From: Cellulosimicrobium protaetiae
Lineage (GTDB): Bacteria; Actinomycetota; Actinomycetes; Actinomycetales; Cellulomonadaceae
DNA length: 64,000 bases
Reading direction: 5' to 3'
Assembly (NCBI RefSeq): GCF_009708005.2
Contig: NZ_CP052757.1
Location: 682,001-746,000 of the forward strand
A model generated the notes under the pieces. It saw only the letters and a program-made list of their open reading frames with translations, ran no database searches and was not told the DNA's origin. Of the stretch, positions 7,926 through 17,446 are shown piece after piece. The position numbers were made by a program, and so were the translations under genes. Each line of letters opens with the position of its first letter. The stretch's first letter is position 1.

Positions 7926-9029
7926 TCACGGGGTCGCGTCGGCCGTCCAACGGTCCCAGTCGGCCGCGTCGTCCGCCTCGCACTGCCACCTCAGGTCGTC
8001 GTCGTCCCGGGTGAGGCCGCGCGCCGCGTCGAGCGCGCGGCGTTCCTGGGGGCACGCGGCGACGACGAAGTGACCCTGGCTGGCCCACAGGTCGTTCGCC
8101 GCGTAGTCGTCGGCGAAGACCTGGACGGCGACGTCGTCCGCGGACGGCTCGCTGCTGCGCGTCGCCGCCGTCCGGGAGCCGGCCGCCGCGTCCCAGACCG
8201 TCGCGCACGCGGCCGGGTCGGGGTCGGTGTCGCAGCCGCCGTACGCCACGTTCCGGCCGTACGTGTCGCGCAGGAAGACCCCGCGCACGGCGGGGGCGGC
8301 GAGGTCGGTCCGCGCGTCCGCGACCCGCATCGCGAAGACGCCGCCCCACGACCCGGCGGCGAGCGGCGACACGGGCAGGTCGAGGGTGGCGCGGGCCTCG
8401 CCCTCGGGACCGCGCAGGGTCTCGCGGGCCACGACGGTCACGACCTTCGGGTCCTCGACCTCCTCCTGGTCGAGCACGAGCCCGACGGCGAGCTGGTCGT
8501 CGCCGCCCGGCCCGGTCACGAGGGCGAGGTCTCCTCGGGACGCGACCACCGGGCCGCCCGACAGGTCCGCACCGGCCAGCAGCGTCTCGAGGTCGGAGTC
8601 GTCGCCGGCCCAGACCTGGAGCGGGAGGTCGACGGCGCCCGGCTCGACGGTGACGAAGAACCGCGACCCGGGCTCCCACGTCGGCAGGCCCAGGTCGACG
8701 ACGACCCCGCCGCCCGCCCGGTCGTGGACGCGCGGGTCCGTGGCGGCCGTGACGCCCGGGGCGATCTCGGCCACCCCTGCCGCGCCGGAGCTGCCCCCCG
8801 CGGCCGGAGGCGCCGCGTCGACCCCCGCGCGGGGCGACAAGGGCCCCGCGAGCAGCCCGACCGCCGCCGCGCAGCCCGCGGTCGCGGAGAGCGTCGCCGT
8901 CCGGCGACGGCGCTGGGCACGCCGCGAGGACGTCAGGACGCGGTGGGGGTCGAGCGTCGAGCGCAGGCCGTCGGGCGCGACGGCGGTCCGCAGGGCGGCG
9001 GCGAACGCCGCGTCGTCGTGGTCGGTCAC
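7926..9029 (-). CDS. Membrane partner of the sigma factor (anti-sigma-like)
   Basis: A 367-residue protein with a roughly 60-residue cytoplasmic head, one transmembrane helix (ATLSATAGCAAAVGLLAGPL, about residues 45-65) and a large extracytoplasmic domain with no family I recognise. Its GTG start (9029) overlaps the sigma-factor stop, so translation is coupled. That order and topology fit an anti-sigma factor. However, the head lacks the zinc-binding HxxxCxxC of ZAS anti-sigmas, so the role is inferred from position only. The outer domain has five or more cysteines and acidic patches. Confidence 0.6.
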   Translation of the reverse strand: MTDHDDAAFAAALRTAVAPDGLRSTLDPHRVLTSSRRAQRRRRTATLSATAGCAAAVGLLAGPLSPRAGVDAAPPAAGGSSGAAGVAEIAPGVTAATDPRVHDRAGGGVVVDLGLPTWEPGSRFFVTVEPGAVDLPLQVWAGDDSDLETLLAGADLSGGPVVASRGDLALVTGPGGDDQLAVGLVLDQEEVEDPKVVTVVARETLRGPEGEARATLDLPVSPLAAGSWGGVFAMRVADARTDLAAPAVRGVFLRDTYGRNVAYGGCDTDPDPAACATVWDAAAGSRTAATRSSEPSADDVAVQVFADDYAANDLWASQGHFVVAACPQERRALDAARGLTRDDDDLRWQCEADDAADWDRWTADATP

Positions 9030-9640
9030 GATCGGTCTCCTTCGGTGGAAGAGGGTGACGAGCCGGTACGGGCGTCCGTCCCGGCGGGATCGGGGGCGTC
9101 GGCGAGGGTGGTGCGCAGCCGCGCGAGCGCGCGGGAGGCGGTGGACTTCACGGTCCCGACGGGGATGCCGAGCTCGTGCGACACCTCCGCCTCGGACAGG
9201 TCGAGCAGGTGCCGCAGCACGACGACGCGGCGCTGCCGCAGCGGGAGCGTGAGGAGAGCCCGCACGACGGCGTCGCGGTCGTGGACCCGGCCCGTCGCGT
9301 CGGGCGCATGGCGGCGCCCGTCGTGGTCGATCCCGGTGAGCACCTCGTGGCGCGTGCGCCGCCACGTGTCGACGCGCAGGTTCGCGAGGATCGTGCGGGC
9401 GTACGCGAGCGGGTCACCCCGCCGGGCCCGACGCCACGAGCGCCACGTGCGCTCGAACGTCTGCTGCACGAGCTCCTCGGCGCGGTGGTGGTTCCCGGAG
9501 AGGAGGTACGCGAGCCGGTGGAGCGGGTCCTTCGCGGTCTCCACGAACGCCACGAACTCCTCCGCGTGGCCTGCGTCGGTGACCACGTGCAGGTCACGCT
9601 CGGCCCAGCCGCCCGGCGACGGTGGGTCGTCTGTCGTCAT
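9026..9640 (-). CDS. SigE-family ECF RNA polymerase sigma factor
   Basis: A 204-residue sigma-70 family factor of the actinobacterial SigE-like (EFVAFV) group. Region 2 reads EFVAFVETAKDPLHRLAYLL, followed by AEELVQQTFERTWRSW. Region 4 has LPLRQRRVVVLRHLLDLSEA and a helix-turn-helix HELGIPVGTVKSTASRALAR. ATG 9640 follows GGAG at a nine-base distance. The GTG at 9667 would place that site inside the coding region. It is followed by the overlapping membrane protein gene, and the two probably form a signal-sensing pair. Confidence 0.88.
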   Translation of the reverse strand: MTTDDPPSPGGWAERDLHVVTDAGHAEEFVAFVETAKDPLHRLAYLLSGNHHRAEELVQQTFERTWRSWRRARRGDPLAYARTILANLRVDTWRRTRHEVLTGIDHDGRRHAPDATGRVHDRDAVVRALLTLPLRQRRVVVLRHLLDLSEAEVSHELGIPVGTVKSTASRALARLRTTLADAPDPAGTDARTGSSPSSTEGDRS

Positions 9641-9790
9641 GAAGGTGGACTCCGTCGAGATCGTCACGCCCTCAGCACGCAGCGGGAGACCGAAAGGTTC
9701 CTTACGTGACCGGGCGAATCGCGAACGCCGGCGGTCGGCCGAGGACCGGTCGGGTCGTCGCGGCGGCGCCCCACCGTGCCCGGCAGCGGC

Positions 9791-10843
9791 TCAGCGGCGC
9801 AGGACCCGGGCGAGCGAGCGGGTGAGCGCGGCGCCGTCGGGGCCGTGCGCCGTCGGGACGCCGCGCACGTGACCGGGCAGGCTGCCGGGCGACGGCAGCG
9901 GGGAGCCGTGGGCGAGGACCTGCTGCGCGGGCGTCAGCTCGCGGATCGCGACGGCCGCGACGTGATCCGGGTGCAGGCGCGCGGCGCGCGCGTAGATCTC
10001 CGGGTCGTGCTGGCCGTCGTCGCCCACGAGCAGCCAGTCGACGTCGGGCAGCTCGCGGAACAGGCGGTCGAGCGAGGTGTTCTTGTGCTCCTGGCCGCTG
10101 CGGAACCAGCCGGTGTTCGTCGGGCCCCAGTCGGTGAGCAGGAGCGGGCCGGGCGGGAAGCCGTTGCGCCGCAGGAACCGGCGCAGGTTCGCGGCGGTGT
10201 TCCACGCGCCCGTCGACAGGTAGACGAACGGGGTGCCGGGGCGCGACGCCGCGATCCCGCGGTACAGCGCGGCCATACCCGGCACGGGGACGCGCGTGCT
10301 GGAGTGCCGGACGAACGTGTTCCACGCCGCGATGAGGGGACGCGGGACGGCCGTCACCATGGCGGTGTCGTCGATGTCGGAGACGACGCCGAGCCGTCGG
10401 CCCTCGGCCACGACGAGGACGCGGCCCGTCGCGACCGCGCCCGACGACGGGCGGAACGTCACGTCGTGCCAGCCCGGCGCGAGACCGACCTCGATCGTCG
10501 CGTCGAGGTAGCCGCTGCGGTCGGAGACGAGGTCGACGGTCGCGTCGCCGACGTGGACGCGGACCTCCTCGCGCGGGGCCGGGGCGGTGAAGAAGTACCG
10601 CCAGCCGCGCCGGTCGGCGGACTCGCGCTCGTGCACCGCCGGGTCGAAGGTGGGGCTCGAGAGCAGCACGCGCGCCAGGACCCGCACACGGCGCGGGGTG
10701 CCGTACCCGGCGAACGGCTCCACCCGGGGTCGCCAGCCGCGCGCCTTCTGGAACCGGGAGACGACGGCGCGCCACCGGTCCTCGATCCGGGCCGCCCGGT
10801 GGGGTCGCTGGGTCACGGCGTGCTCGGTCGGGGTCGAGGACAT
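9791..10843 (-). CDS. App1-family phosphatase (DUF2183)
   Basis: A 350-residue protein of the App1/DUF2183 group, a HAD-like phosphatidate phosphatase domain known from yeast actin-patch protein App1. The catalytic motif SDIDDTAMVT (DxDxT) lies near residue 155. A STGAWNTAANLRRFL motif II region follows, and the late acidic motif LLVGDDGQHDPEIYA is clear. An N-terminal beta domain precedes the catalytic half. There is no signal peptide, so it is likely cytoplasmic. Bacterial substrates are unproven. It is monocistronic by spacing. Confidence 0.85.
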   Translation of the reverse strand: MSSTPTEHAVTQRPHRAARIEDRWRAVVSRFQKARGWRPRVEPFAGYGTPRRVRVLARVLLSSPTFDPAVHERESADRRGWRYFFTAPAPREEVRVHVGDATVDLVSDRSGYLDATIEVGLAPGWHDVTFRPSSGAVATGRVLVVAEGRRLGVVSDIDDTAMVTAVPRPLIAAWNTFVRHSSTRVPVPGMAALYRGIAASRPGTPFVYLSTGAWNTAANLRRFLRRNGFPPGPLLLTDWGPTNTGWFRSGQEHKNTSLDRLFRELPDVDWLLVGDDGQHDPEIYARAARLHPDHVAAVAIRELTPAQQVLAHGSPLPSPGSLPGHVRGVPTAHGPDGAALTRSLARVLRR

Positions 10844-10962
10844 GAGGGCGCGGCGGTCTCCGGTCGACGTCGGGGGCTGGTGCCCACTGTTTCACACACC
10901 GGTGGCCTCGCACTGCCGGGACGCGGCCTCGTCCGCACGTGTCCGTCGCGAGCGCTGTCGCG

Positions 10963-13026
10963 TCAGACCTTCGACTTGCGGTACCCGGCCGCGACCGCGG
11001 CTGCCTCGGTGGTAAAGCACTCCTCCGGGTTCGTGTCGGCGTAGGACCGCCCACCGGGAACGTGGTAGATCCACTCGCCGGAGGAGGAGTGGTTGCCCTT
11101 GATCGGGGCCCAGGACGGGCAGTTCCGGATGTCCACCGGAGGTGTCCGCTGCGGGTAGACGACCGCGGCGGTGGCGGAGGACGTGGCCGACGCGGACACG
11201 TACCCGGACCTCGCACCCGTGACACGCACCGAGATGCGCTTGCCGTGCTGTCCTGCGGTCAAGGTCAGCGTGGAGGCGGTCGCTCCCGAGATCGCGGCGC
11301 CGTTCGCGAGCCACTGGTAGGAGAACGAGGTCCCGGCGGTCCACGAGCCCGGCCGGGCGGTCAGCGTGGAACCCACGACGACGGAGCCCGCGATGGTCGG
11401 CGCCGACGAGGAAAGGCATCCGAGGTTCGCCGCCGCAGCGTCGCTGACCGCACCGGCGCCGCCCATCACGACCCGCTTCGACGCGCCGAGCGAGGCGACG
11501 GCGCTGCGGATCGTCTCGGGAGTGCAGGCGCGTGAGGTGACGTACAGCGGGGCGGCGAGTCGGCCGGCAAGGGCAGCGCCGGCGAGGGCGTCGGGAAAGT
11601 CGGTGCCGGTCGCGAGGAACATCGTCGTCGTCGACCCGGGCGGGAAGTATGCCTGGTTGACGAGCGCCGCGGTGTCGTACCGAGATGCTCCGCCGTAGCG
11701 GGAGACGGCGATCCCGTCGGCACGGAGCTGGTCCGCGATGCCCCCGCTGACGGCTCCGGACCCTCCGGCGATCGCGACGCTCGTCACGCCGAGCCGGTGC
11801 AGCGTGCTGAGCGTCGCAGGACTGACGCGGGGCTGGAGACCGTCGACCAGGATCACCGGGGCCTGGCGCGCTCCTGCCGCTCCTGTCGCGGCGAGCGCGT
11901 CCGGGAAGGACCGTCCGGTCGCGATGATGGCGTGCGCCGAGGTCGGGAACGTCGCGTCGACGATACCCAGGCCGGTCTCGTAGCGGGACGCCCCGCCCAG
12001 CCGGGTGGTCGGGGCGATGCCGCGGAGCGTCGCGAGCACCGTGTCGCTCACCGCACCGCGACCACCGACGACGTAGATCTTCTTCGGCGCGAGCCGCACG
12101 ATCTCGTTCTGGACCGCCGCGGGTAGCGATCCGGGCGTCGTCAGCAGGAGGGGGCCGCCGACCCGCGCGGCCGCTGACGCGGCAGACAGCGCGTCGGGGA
12201 AGTTCGACCCGGTCGCCACGAACACGGCCGGTACCCCGGCGGCGTACCGCTTCGACGCCTGGAGAGCGGTCTCGTACCGTGTGGAACCGGAGAGGCGGGT
12301 CGTCCCGTCGGCGAAGGGGGCGATCACGGTCTGCCCCGGGTCCACCGGGACGTTCGGGACCGCGGTGATCATGGTGTCGGGGAGCGTCACTGCCTGCGCG
12401 CCGCAGCCACCGGAAAGTGCGGACGTGAGCGCGTCCTTCTCCTGCTGGTCTACGGTGAGCGACCACCGGTACTTCACCAAGGCCCACGCGGTGACGTACT
12501 CGCAGCGGTTCCCGACGTCGGTGGGCTGCCACTCCGCCGGGTCGTGGTCCGACTTCGCCTGGTTCGACGCGCCCGAGACGGCTGCGAGCGCGTACGGGAC
12601 GTCGAGGTCGTTCGCGAACGCCCGCCTCTGTTCGTCCGTCCACGCGGAAGCGCCGGATCGCCAGGCCTCGGCGAGCGCGACGACGTGGTCGACCTGCAGG
12701 TCCTCGATGCTCGTCGTCGTGAAGCCGTCATAGACCGACACCCACGAGCCGCCGGTCAGCGTGCACGAGCCGGAGACGGCCGGTGGGGTCACAGCCTCGG
12801 CGACGAGCACCTCGTAGCGGGTGTTGCAGCCGTCACCGTCGGCGTCGATCCAGTGCTCGAACCTTTCGCGGTCATACGCCGGGGAGGTTGTCTCAGCGGC
12901 GACCGCGATCAGACCGGGCAGGTCTGCGGCCGTGACTGTCGAGGCGACGACGGGCTGGACTCCGACGAACGTCGACGCGACGAGAGAGAGCGCGGCAACG
13001 AGGCCGACGCGCGCAGGGGTACGCAT
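10963..13026 (-). CDS. Secreted HNH nuclease with cell-wall-binding repeats
   Basis: A 687-residue secreted mosaic protein. A signal peptide (1-28) precedes an HNH/DUF1524-like nuclease domain (about 40-220) with LQVDHVVALAEAW as the His-metal motif, SNQAKSDHDPAEW downstream and paired cysteines. Three cell-wall-binding type 2 repeats follow near 242, 342 and 442, each beginning with GxSRYET or a variant and containing ATGxxFPDAL. Next are an Ig-like module (about 540-618) and a C-terminal domain (629-687: SWAPIKGN, GEWIYHVPGG, PEECFTTEAAAVAAGY) often found on secreted nucleases. This points to a nuclease held on the cell wall. ATG 13026 begins the signal peptide. Confidence 0.85.
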   Translation of the reverse strand: MRTPARVGLVAALSLVASTFVGVQPVVASTVTAADLPGLIAVAAETTSPAYDRERFEHWIDADGDGCNTRYEVLVAEAVTPPAVSGSCTLTGGSWVSVYDGFTTTSIEDLQVDHVVALAEAWRSGASAWTDEQRRAFANDLDVPYALAAVSGASNQAKSDHDPAEWQPTDVGNRCEYVTAWALVKYRWSLTVDQQEKDALTSALSGGCGAQAVTLPDTMITAVPNVPVDPGQTVIAPFADGTTRLSGSTRYETALQASKRYAAGVPAVFVATGSNFPDALSAASAAARVGGPLLLTTPGSLPAAVQNEIVRLAPKKIYVVGGRGAVSDTVLATLRGIAPTTRLGGASRYETGLGIVDATFPTSAHAIIATGRSFPDALAATGAAGARQAPVILVDGLQPRVSPATLSTLHRLGVTSVAIAGGSGAVSGGIADQLRADGIAVSRYGGASRYDTAALVNQAYFPPGSTTTMFLATGTDFPDALAGAALAGRLAAPLYVTSRACTPETIRSAVASLGASKRVVMGGAGAVSDAAAANLGCLSSSAPTIAGSVVVGSTLTARPGSWTAGTSFSYQWLANGAAISGATASTLTLTAGQHGKRISVRVTGARSGYVSASATSSATAAVVYPQRTPPVDIRNCPSWAPIKGNHSSSGEWIYHVPGGRSYADTNPEECFTTEAAAVAAGYRKSKV

Positions 13027-13245
13027 GATGTGTGCACTTCTTTCCAGGACCCCCGCTGCTACTGCTCAGGACTCTACTTGGACCGCTGGACGAGGCTGTC
13101 AGTGCGAGCGGGTGAACTCTTCGACCCGACCCGACCCGGGATACGCGGCTCGGGTCGGCGAACGAAGGCCGACAGGGACGGCCGATGAGTTCCGGGGCCG
13201 TCGGCGGTCCACCCCGCGTCCGACGAGCCTCGACAGGAGAACCCC

Positions 13246-13827
13246 ATGACCGAGACGCCCGCCCCGACCGCCGACCACGGCGACCTGCTCGCCGCCTTCA
13301 GCTCGCCCGACGCGCCACGGGTGCCGTGGTCCGCCGTCCGGGAGGCGCTCGAGCGCGCGGGGGTGTCCTGGGTGTCGACGGTCCGGCCCGACGGTCGGCC
13401 CCACGTCACGCCGCTCCTCACGGTGACCGCCGACGGCGCGCTGTACTTCTGCACGGGCCGCGACGAGCGCAAGGCGCGCAATCTCGCGGCGAACGCGCAC
13501 GTCGTCCTGACGACGGGGGCCAACCGGTACGAGGAGGGGATGGACGTCGTGGTGGAGGGCGACGCGGTGCGTGTCACCGACGACGCGATGCTGCACCGCC
13601 TCGCGGAGCGGTGGCGCTGCAAGTACGACTGGCACTTCGAGGTGCGCGACGGCGCGTTCTGGGACACGGCGGACGGCGGCGGGGAGGCGTACGTGTTCGC
13701 CGTGCGGCCCGACGTCGTCTTCGCGTACGCGCGCGGCGCCGAGCACACGGCGATGCGGTGGCGGTTCGGCGCCGACGCGCCGTCGACCGGCCTGGGCGCG
13801 GCGCGCGCGCCGCAGCCCGCCCCGTGA
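13246..13827 (+). CDS. Pyridoxamine 5'-phosphate oxidase-like flavoprotein
   Basis: A 193-residue split-barrel flavin-binding protein. The core WVSTVRPDGRPHVTPLLTV, then ALYFCTGRDERKARNL, is the FMN/F420-binding signature of the PPOX superfamily. An acidic strand segment (VVVEGDAVRVTDD) and the C-terminal AYVFAVRPDVVFAYAR complete the barrel. It is probably a cytoplasmic reductase using FMN or F420, substrate unknown. It starts 21 bases after an AGGAGA ribosome site. A hairpin with 8-bp arms (13131-13158) lies in the gap between it and the diverging nuclease gene. Confidence 0.82.
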   Translation: MTETPAPTADHGDLLAAFSSPDAPRVPWSAVREALERAGVSWVSTVRPDGRPHVTPLLTVTADGALYFCTGRDERKARNLAANAHVVLTTGANRYEEGMDVVVEGDAVRVTDDAMLHRLAERWRCKYDWHFEVRDGAFWDTADGGGEAYVFAVRPDVVFAYARGAEHTAMRWRFGADAPSTGLGAARAPQPAP

Positions 13828-13857
13828 GGCGGGCTGCGGCGTCGGGCAGGGTGATGC

Positions 13858-16800
13858 TCAGTTGCGCGTGATGGTGAAGGTCGACGTCGTGTTCTCGATG
13901 TCCCGGAAGTTGCCCGAGAACGTGAGGTTGGTGAACGTCGCCGTGCCGACGGCCGGGCCCTGGCCGGCCTCCGGCATCGGGTTGGCCCAGATGCCGTAGC
14001 CCGACTTGGCGTCGTACCGGTCGCCGCTCTTCTTCGCCCCCGTGATGGTCACGTTGGTGAAGGTCGGGTTCTGGAACGTGTTCTGCGGCTGCCCGCCCAC
14101 GTAGTTCGTCTGGAACATGATCCCGGAGTACGTCGGGTCGATGACGTCGAGGTTGTTCACCTGGATGTTCCCGAACGCCTTGGACGCCGAGAACATCCAC
14201 ACGGCCCCGAACATCTGGTCCCCCCAGAAGTGCCCGCCGGAGCGCACGACCGTGAGCCCGTCGAACACCGTCGGCGCCGGGCCGAAGCCCTCCATCGGGT
14301 ACCCGAAGTCGAGCGAGCTGATCGTGACGCCCGAGTAGACGAGGGTGTCCGCGATGTAGATGTTGCGGAACGTGTTGTCCTGGCCGCCGTAGACCGCGAG
14401 GCCCGCCGCGCGCCACGTGTTGGTCGACGTGAGGTTCTCGAACACGTTGCCGCGCTGCCCGCTGCCGCCGTTGTCGGTGGCCGCGAAGAGCGCGAACGAG
14501 TCGTCGCCGGTGCCGCGCGCCTGGTTGTTGTGCACGTGGTTGTTCGCGCTGCCGTTGGTCATGTTGATCGCGTCCGCGAACGTGTTGCGGATGCGCGAGT
14601 TCGTGACCTCGGAGTCGTCCATGTTGGACGCCCAGAACATGCAGATCATGTGCTCGACCCAGATGTTGTCGATCGTCATGTTCTTCACGTTGGCGAAGTC
14701 GAACACCTTGCCCGGGCCGTCGATGCGCGACGTGTAGTTCCCGAAGTACGCGAAGTCGCGGAACGTCGAGCCGTTCGCGCTCGCCTCGGCACGGAAGCCG
14801 ACGTCGGTGTTCTCCTGGCCCTGCGGCGCGAAGAACCGCGTGAACCACGGCCCGGCGCCGACGACGTCGACCCCCTTGCCGTACACCTGGAACTTGCTCG
14901 ACGTCTGGTAGTCGCCCGCCGGGAGGTAGACGCCCTTGAGCGTGCCCGTGGCGTCCATGCGGACCTTGTCGAGCGCGGCCTGGACGTCCTGGTGCGTGAA
15001 GCCCGCGGGCTGCGTGTACTGCGCGGGGTTCGGGTTCGCCTGCGGCGTCGCGAGCTCGAGGTCGACGAAGTCGATCGCGTACTGGCTCGTGTTGCCCGCC
15101 GTCTTCTGGAGGCGGATCTTCGATCCTGCCGGGACGGTCGTGCCGAGCAGCGTGCTCGCCTCGTCGTAGACGTGGCGCGGCGCGCCCTGGCCCGGCTGGT
15201 TGCCCGGGTTGGTCTCGTTGCCGTAGAGCCACGCGTAGCGCGAGGTGAGGTCGATGTTCTTGAGGAACTGGCCGTCGACGTAGATCGCGAGGGTCGCGTT
15301 CGTCCCGCCACCGCCCGCCGAGTCGGGGATGGAGAAGCGGGTCAGCAGGGTGTTCGTCGGGGCCTTGGTGGTCCACTCGACGTACGCGCCGGTCTGGTTG
15401 AGCGTCACCGCGCGGCGGCCCGACGCCTCGCCCGCGAGGTCGCCGACGACGCGGTTGGGCGCCAGCACGGTCGCGCCGCCGCCCGTGACGCCGTCCTCCG
15501 CCTCGTACGTGTCGAACGGCAGGTTGGCGCCGCGCCCGACGAAGAGCGGTCGGGTGGCGGTGTTGTTGGCCTGCTTCGCGGAGACCTCGGTCGAGTCCGG
15601 CGCGGCGACGACCTTCACGTCGTAGTTGCCGTTCGCGGCGGTCCACGTGCCGAGGTTGACGCTCGCGCTGCTCGCGCCCGCGGCGATCGCGCCGCTCGCG
15701 GAGCCGGTGAGGGTGCGCACGAAGGCGCCCGTCGCCTTGTTCGTCACGGTGACGGTGAGGCCGTGCGCGGCCGTCGACGTCGCGACGTTGCCCTGGTTCG
15801 CGATCGTCGCCGAGAACGTCACCGTGCTGCCCGCGGCGGGGTTGCTCGGCGACCACGTGAGGGTCGGGACGAGGTCCGAGCTCGGGACGGCGGTGACGAC
15901 GAGCGGGGTCGGGTTCGCGTACCCGTTGTTGCCCTCGTTCTGCTCGGCGACCGTGCCGCCCGCGTCGGCGACCGCGCCGATCGTGTAGCTGCCGGCCGAG
16001 CGGGCGCCGACGTCCGCGGTGACGGTGGCCTGGGCGCCCGCCGCGAGGCCGCCGACCGGCTTGGTCGCGACCGTCTGGCCGTTCAGCGTGAACGCGACGT
16101 CGGTCGCGGCGGACGCCTGCGTGCCGATGTTCTTGACGACCGCCGACAGCGTGATCGCCTGCGACTCCAGCGGCGACGCGGGGGTCGCGGTGACGCTCGT
16201 GACGACGAGGTCCGGGTTGGGCGCGGCGGTGCCGAACACCTGGAGCTCGGCGACCTGGCCGTTGCCGGAGCCGGTGTTGCCGGTGAACCTCAGGCGCACG
16301 TCCTTGGCCGTGCCGGTGACGGGGACAGTCACCGTGTTCCCCGACGTCGGGGAGAACTGGTAGCCCGCCGACGGCTTGAGCGTCTGCCACGCGCCGGTCG
16401 CGGTCGCGCGACCTTGGACCTCGAAGGTCTGGGTGCGCGGGCCCCACGCCGACGCCGGCGGGAGCTTGACGACGACGTTCGTGAGCTGCGTCGCGGCGTC
16501 CAGGGAGACCGTGAGCGTGCTCGGGTACTGGCCGCCCGCGCCCTCCCAGTAGGTCGACGTGCTGTCGTCGTTCGCGTTCTTCGCCACGAACTGCCACTCC
16601 GTCGACGACCCCTCGATCGGCTTGTTCAGCGCGAGGTTGGTGCCGGTCGGAGGCTCCGGGTTGCCAGGGCCTCCCGGGTCGGTGCTGCCGGCCGTGCCGC
16701 GCACCTCGAGCTCGGAGAGCTGGCCCGCGGGCCAACCCGTGTTCGCCGTGATCTGCACGCGCACGTAGCGGGCGGACGTGTCCGGGACGTCGATGGTCAC

Positions 16801-17238
16801 GGTGTTCCCCGACGCGGGGTTGAACGCGTACGCCTGTGACGCCTTGATCGTGGAGAAGCTCGACCCGTCGGTGCTCGACTGCACGCTGAGGGTCTGGCTG
16901 CGCGTCTCCCAGCCCGTGGGCAGCTTGAGCACGAGGTCCTCGACCGTGGCGGCCGCGCCGAGGTCGACCTGCGCCCACTGGGGGAACGTGCTGTTGGTCG
17001 ACTCCCAGTAGGTGCCCTGGTTGCCGTCGGTGAGGTTGCCGGACAGGTACGGCGAGTTGTTGCTGCTCGCCGCCGTCGACTTCCCGGCGGACAGCACCGT
17101 GGGCGCCGCCGTCGCGGTGGTCGTCAGGCCGAGCGGGACGAGCAGGGCCGCTGCCCCCGCCGTCGCGGCGAGGAGGCGGAGCCGGCGCTGCGGCGCGCCG
17201 GCGGCTGTGCGGTTCGACGTGCTGGGTCGATGTCTCAT
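13858..17238 (-). CDS. Secreted GH87-like alpha-1,3-glucanase with binding modules
   Basis: A 1126-residue secreted enzyme. After a signal peptide (to about 45) come two discoidin (F5/8 type C) domains (45-180, 199-335), two CARDB beta-sandwich domains (339-440, 453-560), a CBM6/35-like module starting YEAEDGVTGGG (578-715) and a C-terminal right-handed beta-helix (736-1126). The helix has IRNTFADAINMTNGS near 889 and ARGTGDDSFALF near 913. An Asp plus a paired Asp-Asp at this spacing resembles the catalytic aspartates of GH87 mutanases. The discoidin-CBM-GH87 order also occurs in bacterial alpha-1,3-glucanases. Fungal wall or mutan degradation is inferred; another beta-helix glycosidase is possible. 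Confidence 0.78.
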   Translation of the reverse strand: MRHRPSTSNRTAAGAPQRRLRLLAATAGAAALLVPLGLTTTATAAPTVLSAGKSTAASSNNSPYLSGNLTDGNQGTYWESTNSTFPQWAQVDLGAAATVEDLVLKLPTGWETRSQTLSVQSSTDGSSFSTIKASQAYAFNPASGNTVTIDVPDTSARYVRVQITANTGWPAGQLSELEVRGTAGSTDPGGPGNPEPPTGTNLALNKPIEGSSTEWQFVAKNANDDSTSTYWEGAGGQYPSTLTVSLDAATQLTNVVVKLPPASAWGPRTQTFEVQGRATATGAWQTLKPSAGYQFSPTSGNTVTVPVTGTAKDVRLRFTGNTGSGNGQVAELQVFGTAAPNPDLVVTSVTATPASPLESQAITLSAVVKNIGTQASAATDVAFTLNGQTVATKPVGGLAAGAQATVTADVGARSAGSYTIGAVADAGGTVAEQNEGNNGYANPTPLVVTAVPSSDLVPTLTWSPSNPAAGSTVTFSATIANQGNVATSTAAHGLTVTVTNKATGAFVRTLTGSASGAIAAGASSASVNLGTWTAANGNYDVKVVAAPDSTEVSAKQANNTATRPLFVGRGANLPFDTYEAEDGVTGGGATVLAPNRVVGDLAGEASGRRAVTLNQTGAYVEWTTKAPTNTLLTRFSIPDSAGGGGTNATLAIYVDGQFLKNIDLTSRYAWLYGNETNPGNQPGQGAPRHVYDEASTLLGTTVPAGSKIRLQKTAGNTSQYAIDFVDLELATPQANPNPAQYTQPAGFTHQDVQAALDKVRMDATGTLKGVYLPAGDYQTSSKFQVYGKGVDVVGAGPWFTRFFAPQGQENTDVGFRAEASANGSTFRDFAYFGNYTSRIDGPGKVFDFANVKNMTIDNIWVEHMICMFWASNMDDSEVTNSRIRNTFADAINMTNGSANNHVHNNQARGTGDDSFALFAATDNGGSGQRGNVFENLTSTNTWRAAGLAVYGGQDNTFRNIYIADTLVYSGVTISSLDFGYPMEGFGPAPTVFDGLTVVRSGGHFWGDQMFGAVWMFSASKAFGNIQVNNLDVIDPTYSGIMFQTNYVGGQPQNTFQNPTFTNVTITGAKKSGDRYDAKSGYGIWANPMPEAGQGPAVGTATFTNLTFSGNFRDIENTTSTFTITRN

Positions 17239-17416
17239 CGATGTCCTCGATCTCCCGTCGTCGTCGACGGGCGTCAGGCCGCGCCGAGCGCGACCCCGCG
17301 CCGGACCGGACGCCCGGGTCGGAGGACGGGCCGCGGCGCACGTCCGGCCGGGACCGGATGGCTCGGGTCAGTACCTTCGAGAATTGCGGACCCGCTGTGC
17401 CGCACCGCACAACGGA

Positions 17417-17446
17417 GTGTTGATTTCTTGCATCAACACGCAAGAA
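17417..17446. promoter_or_regulatory. Interleaved inverted repeats at the GH87 transcription start
   Basis: Two perfect inverted repeats are interlocked: GTGTTGAT (17417-17424) pairs with ATCAACAC (17432-17439), and TTCTTGC (17425-17431) pairs with GCAAGAA (17440-17446). The order A-B-A'-B' means both cannot form simple hairpins together. The block starts immediately downstream of the proposed -10 box and covers the predicted start of the minus-strand transcript, the expected place for a repressor operator. Confidence 0.75.
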
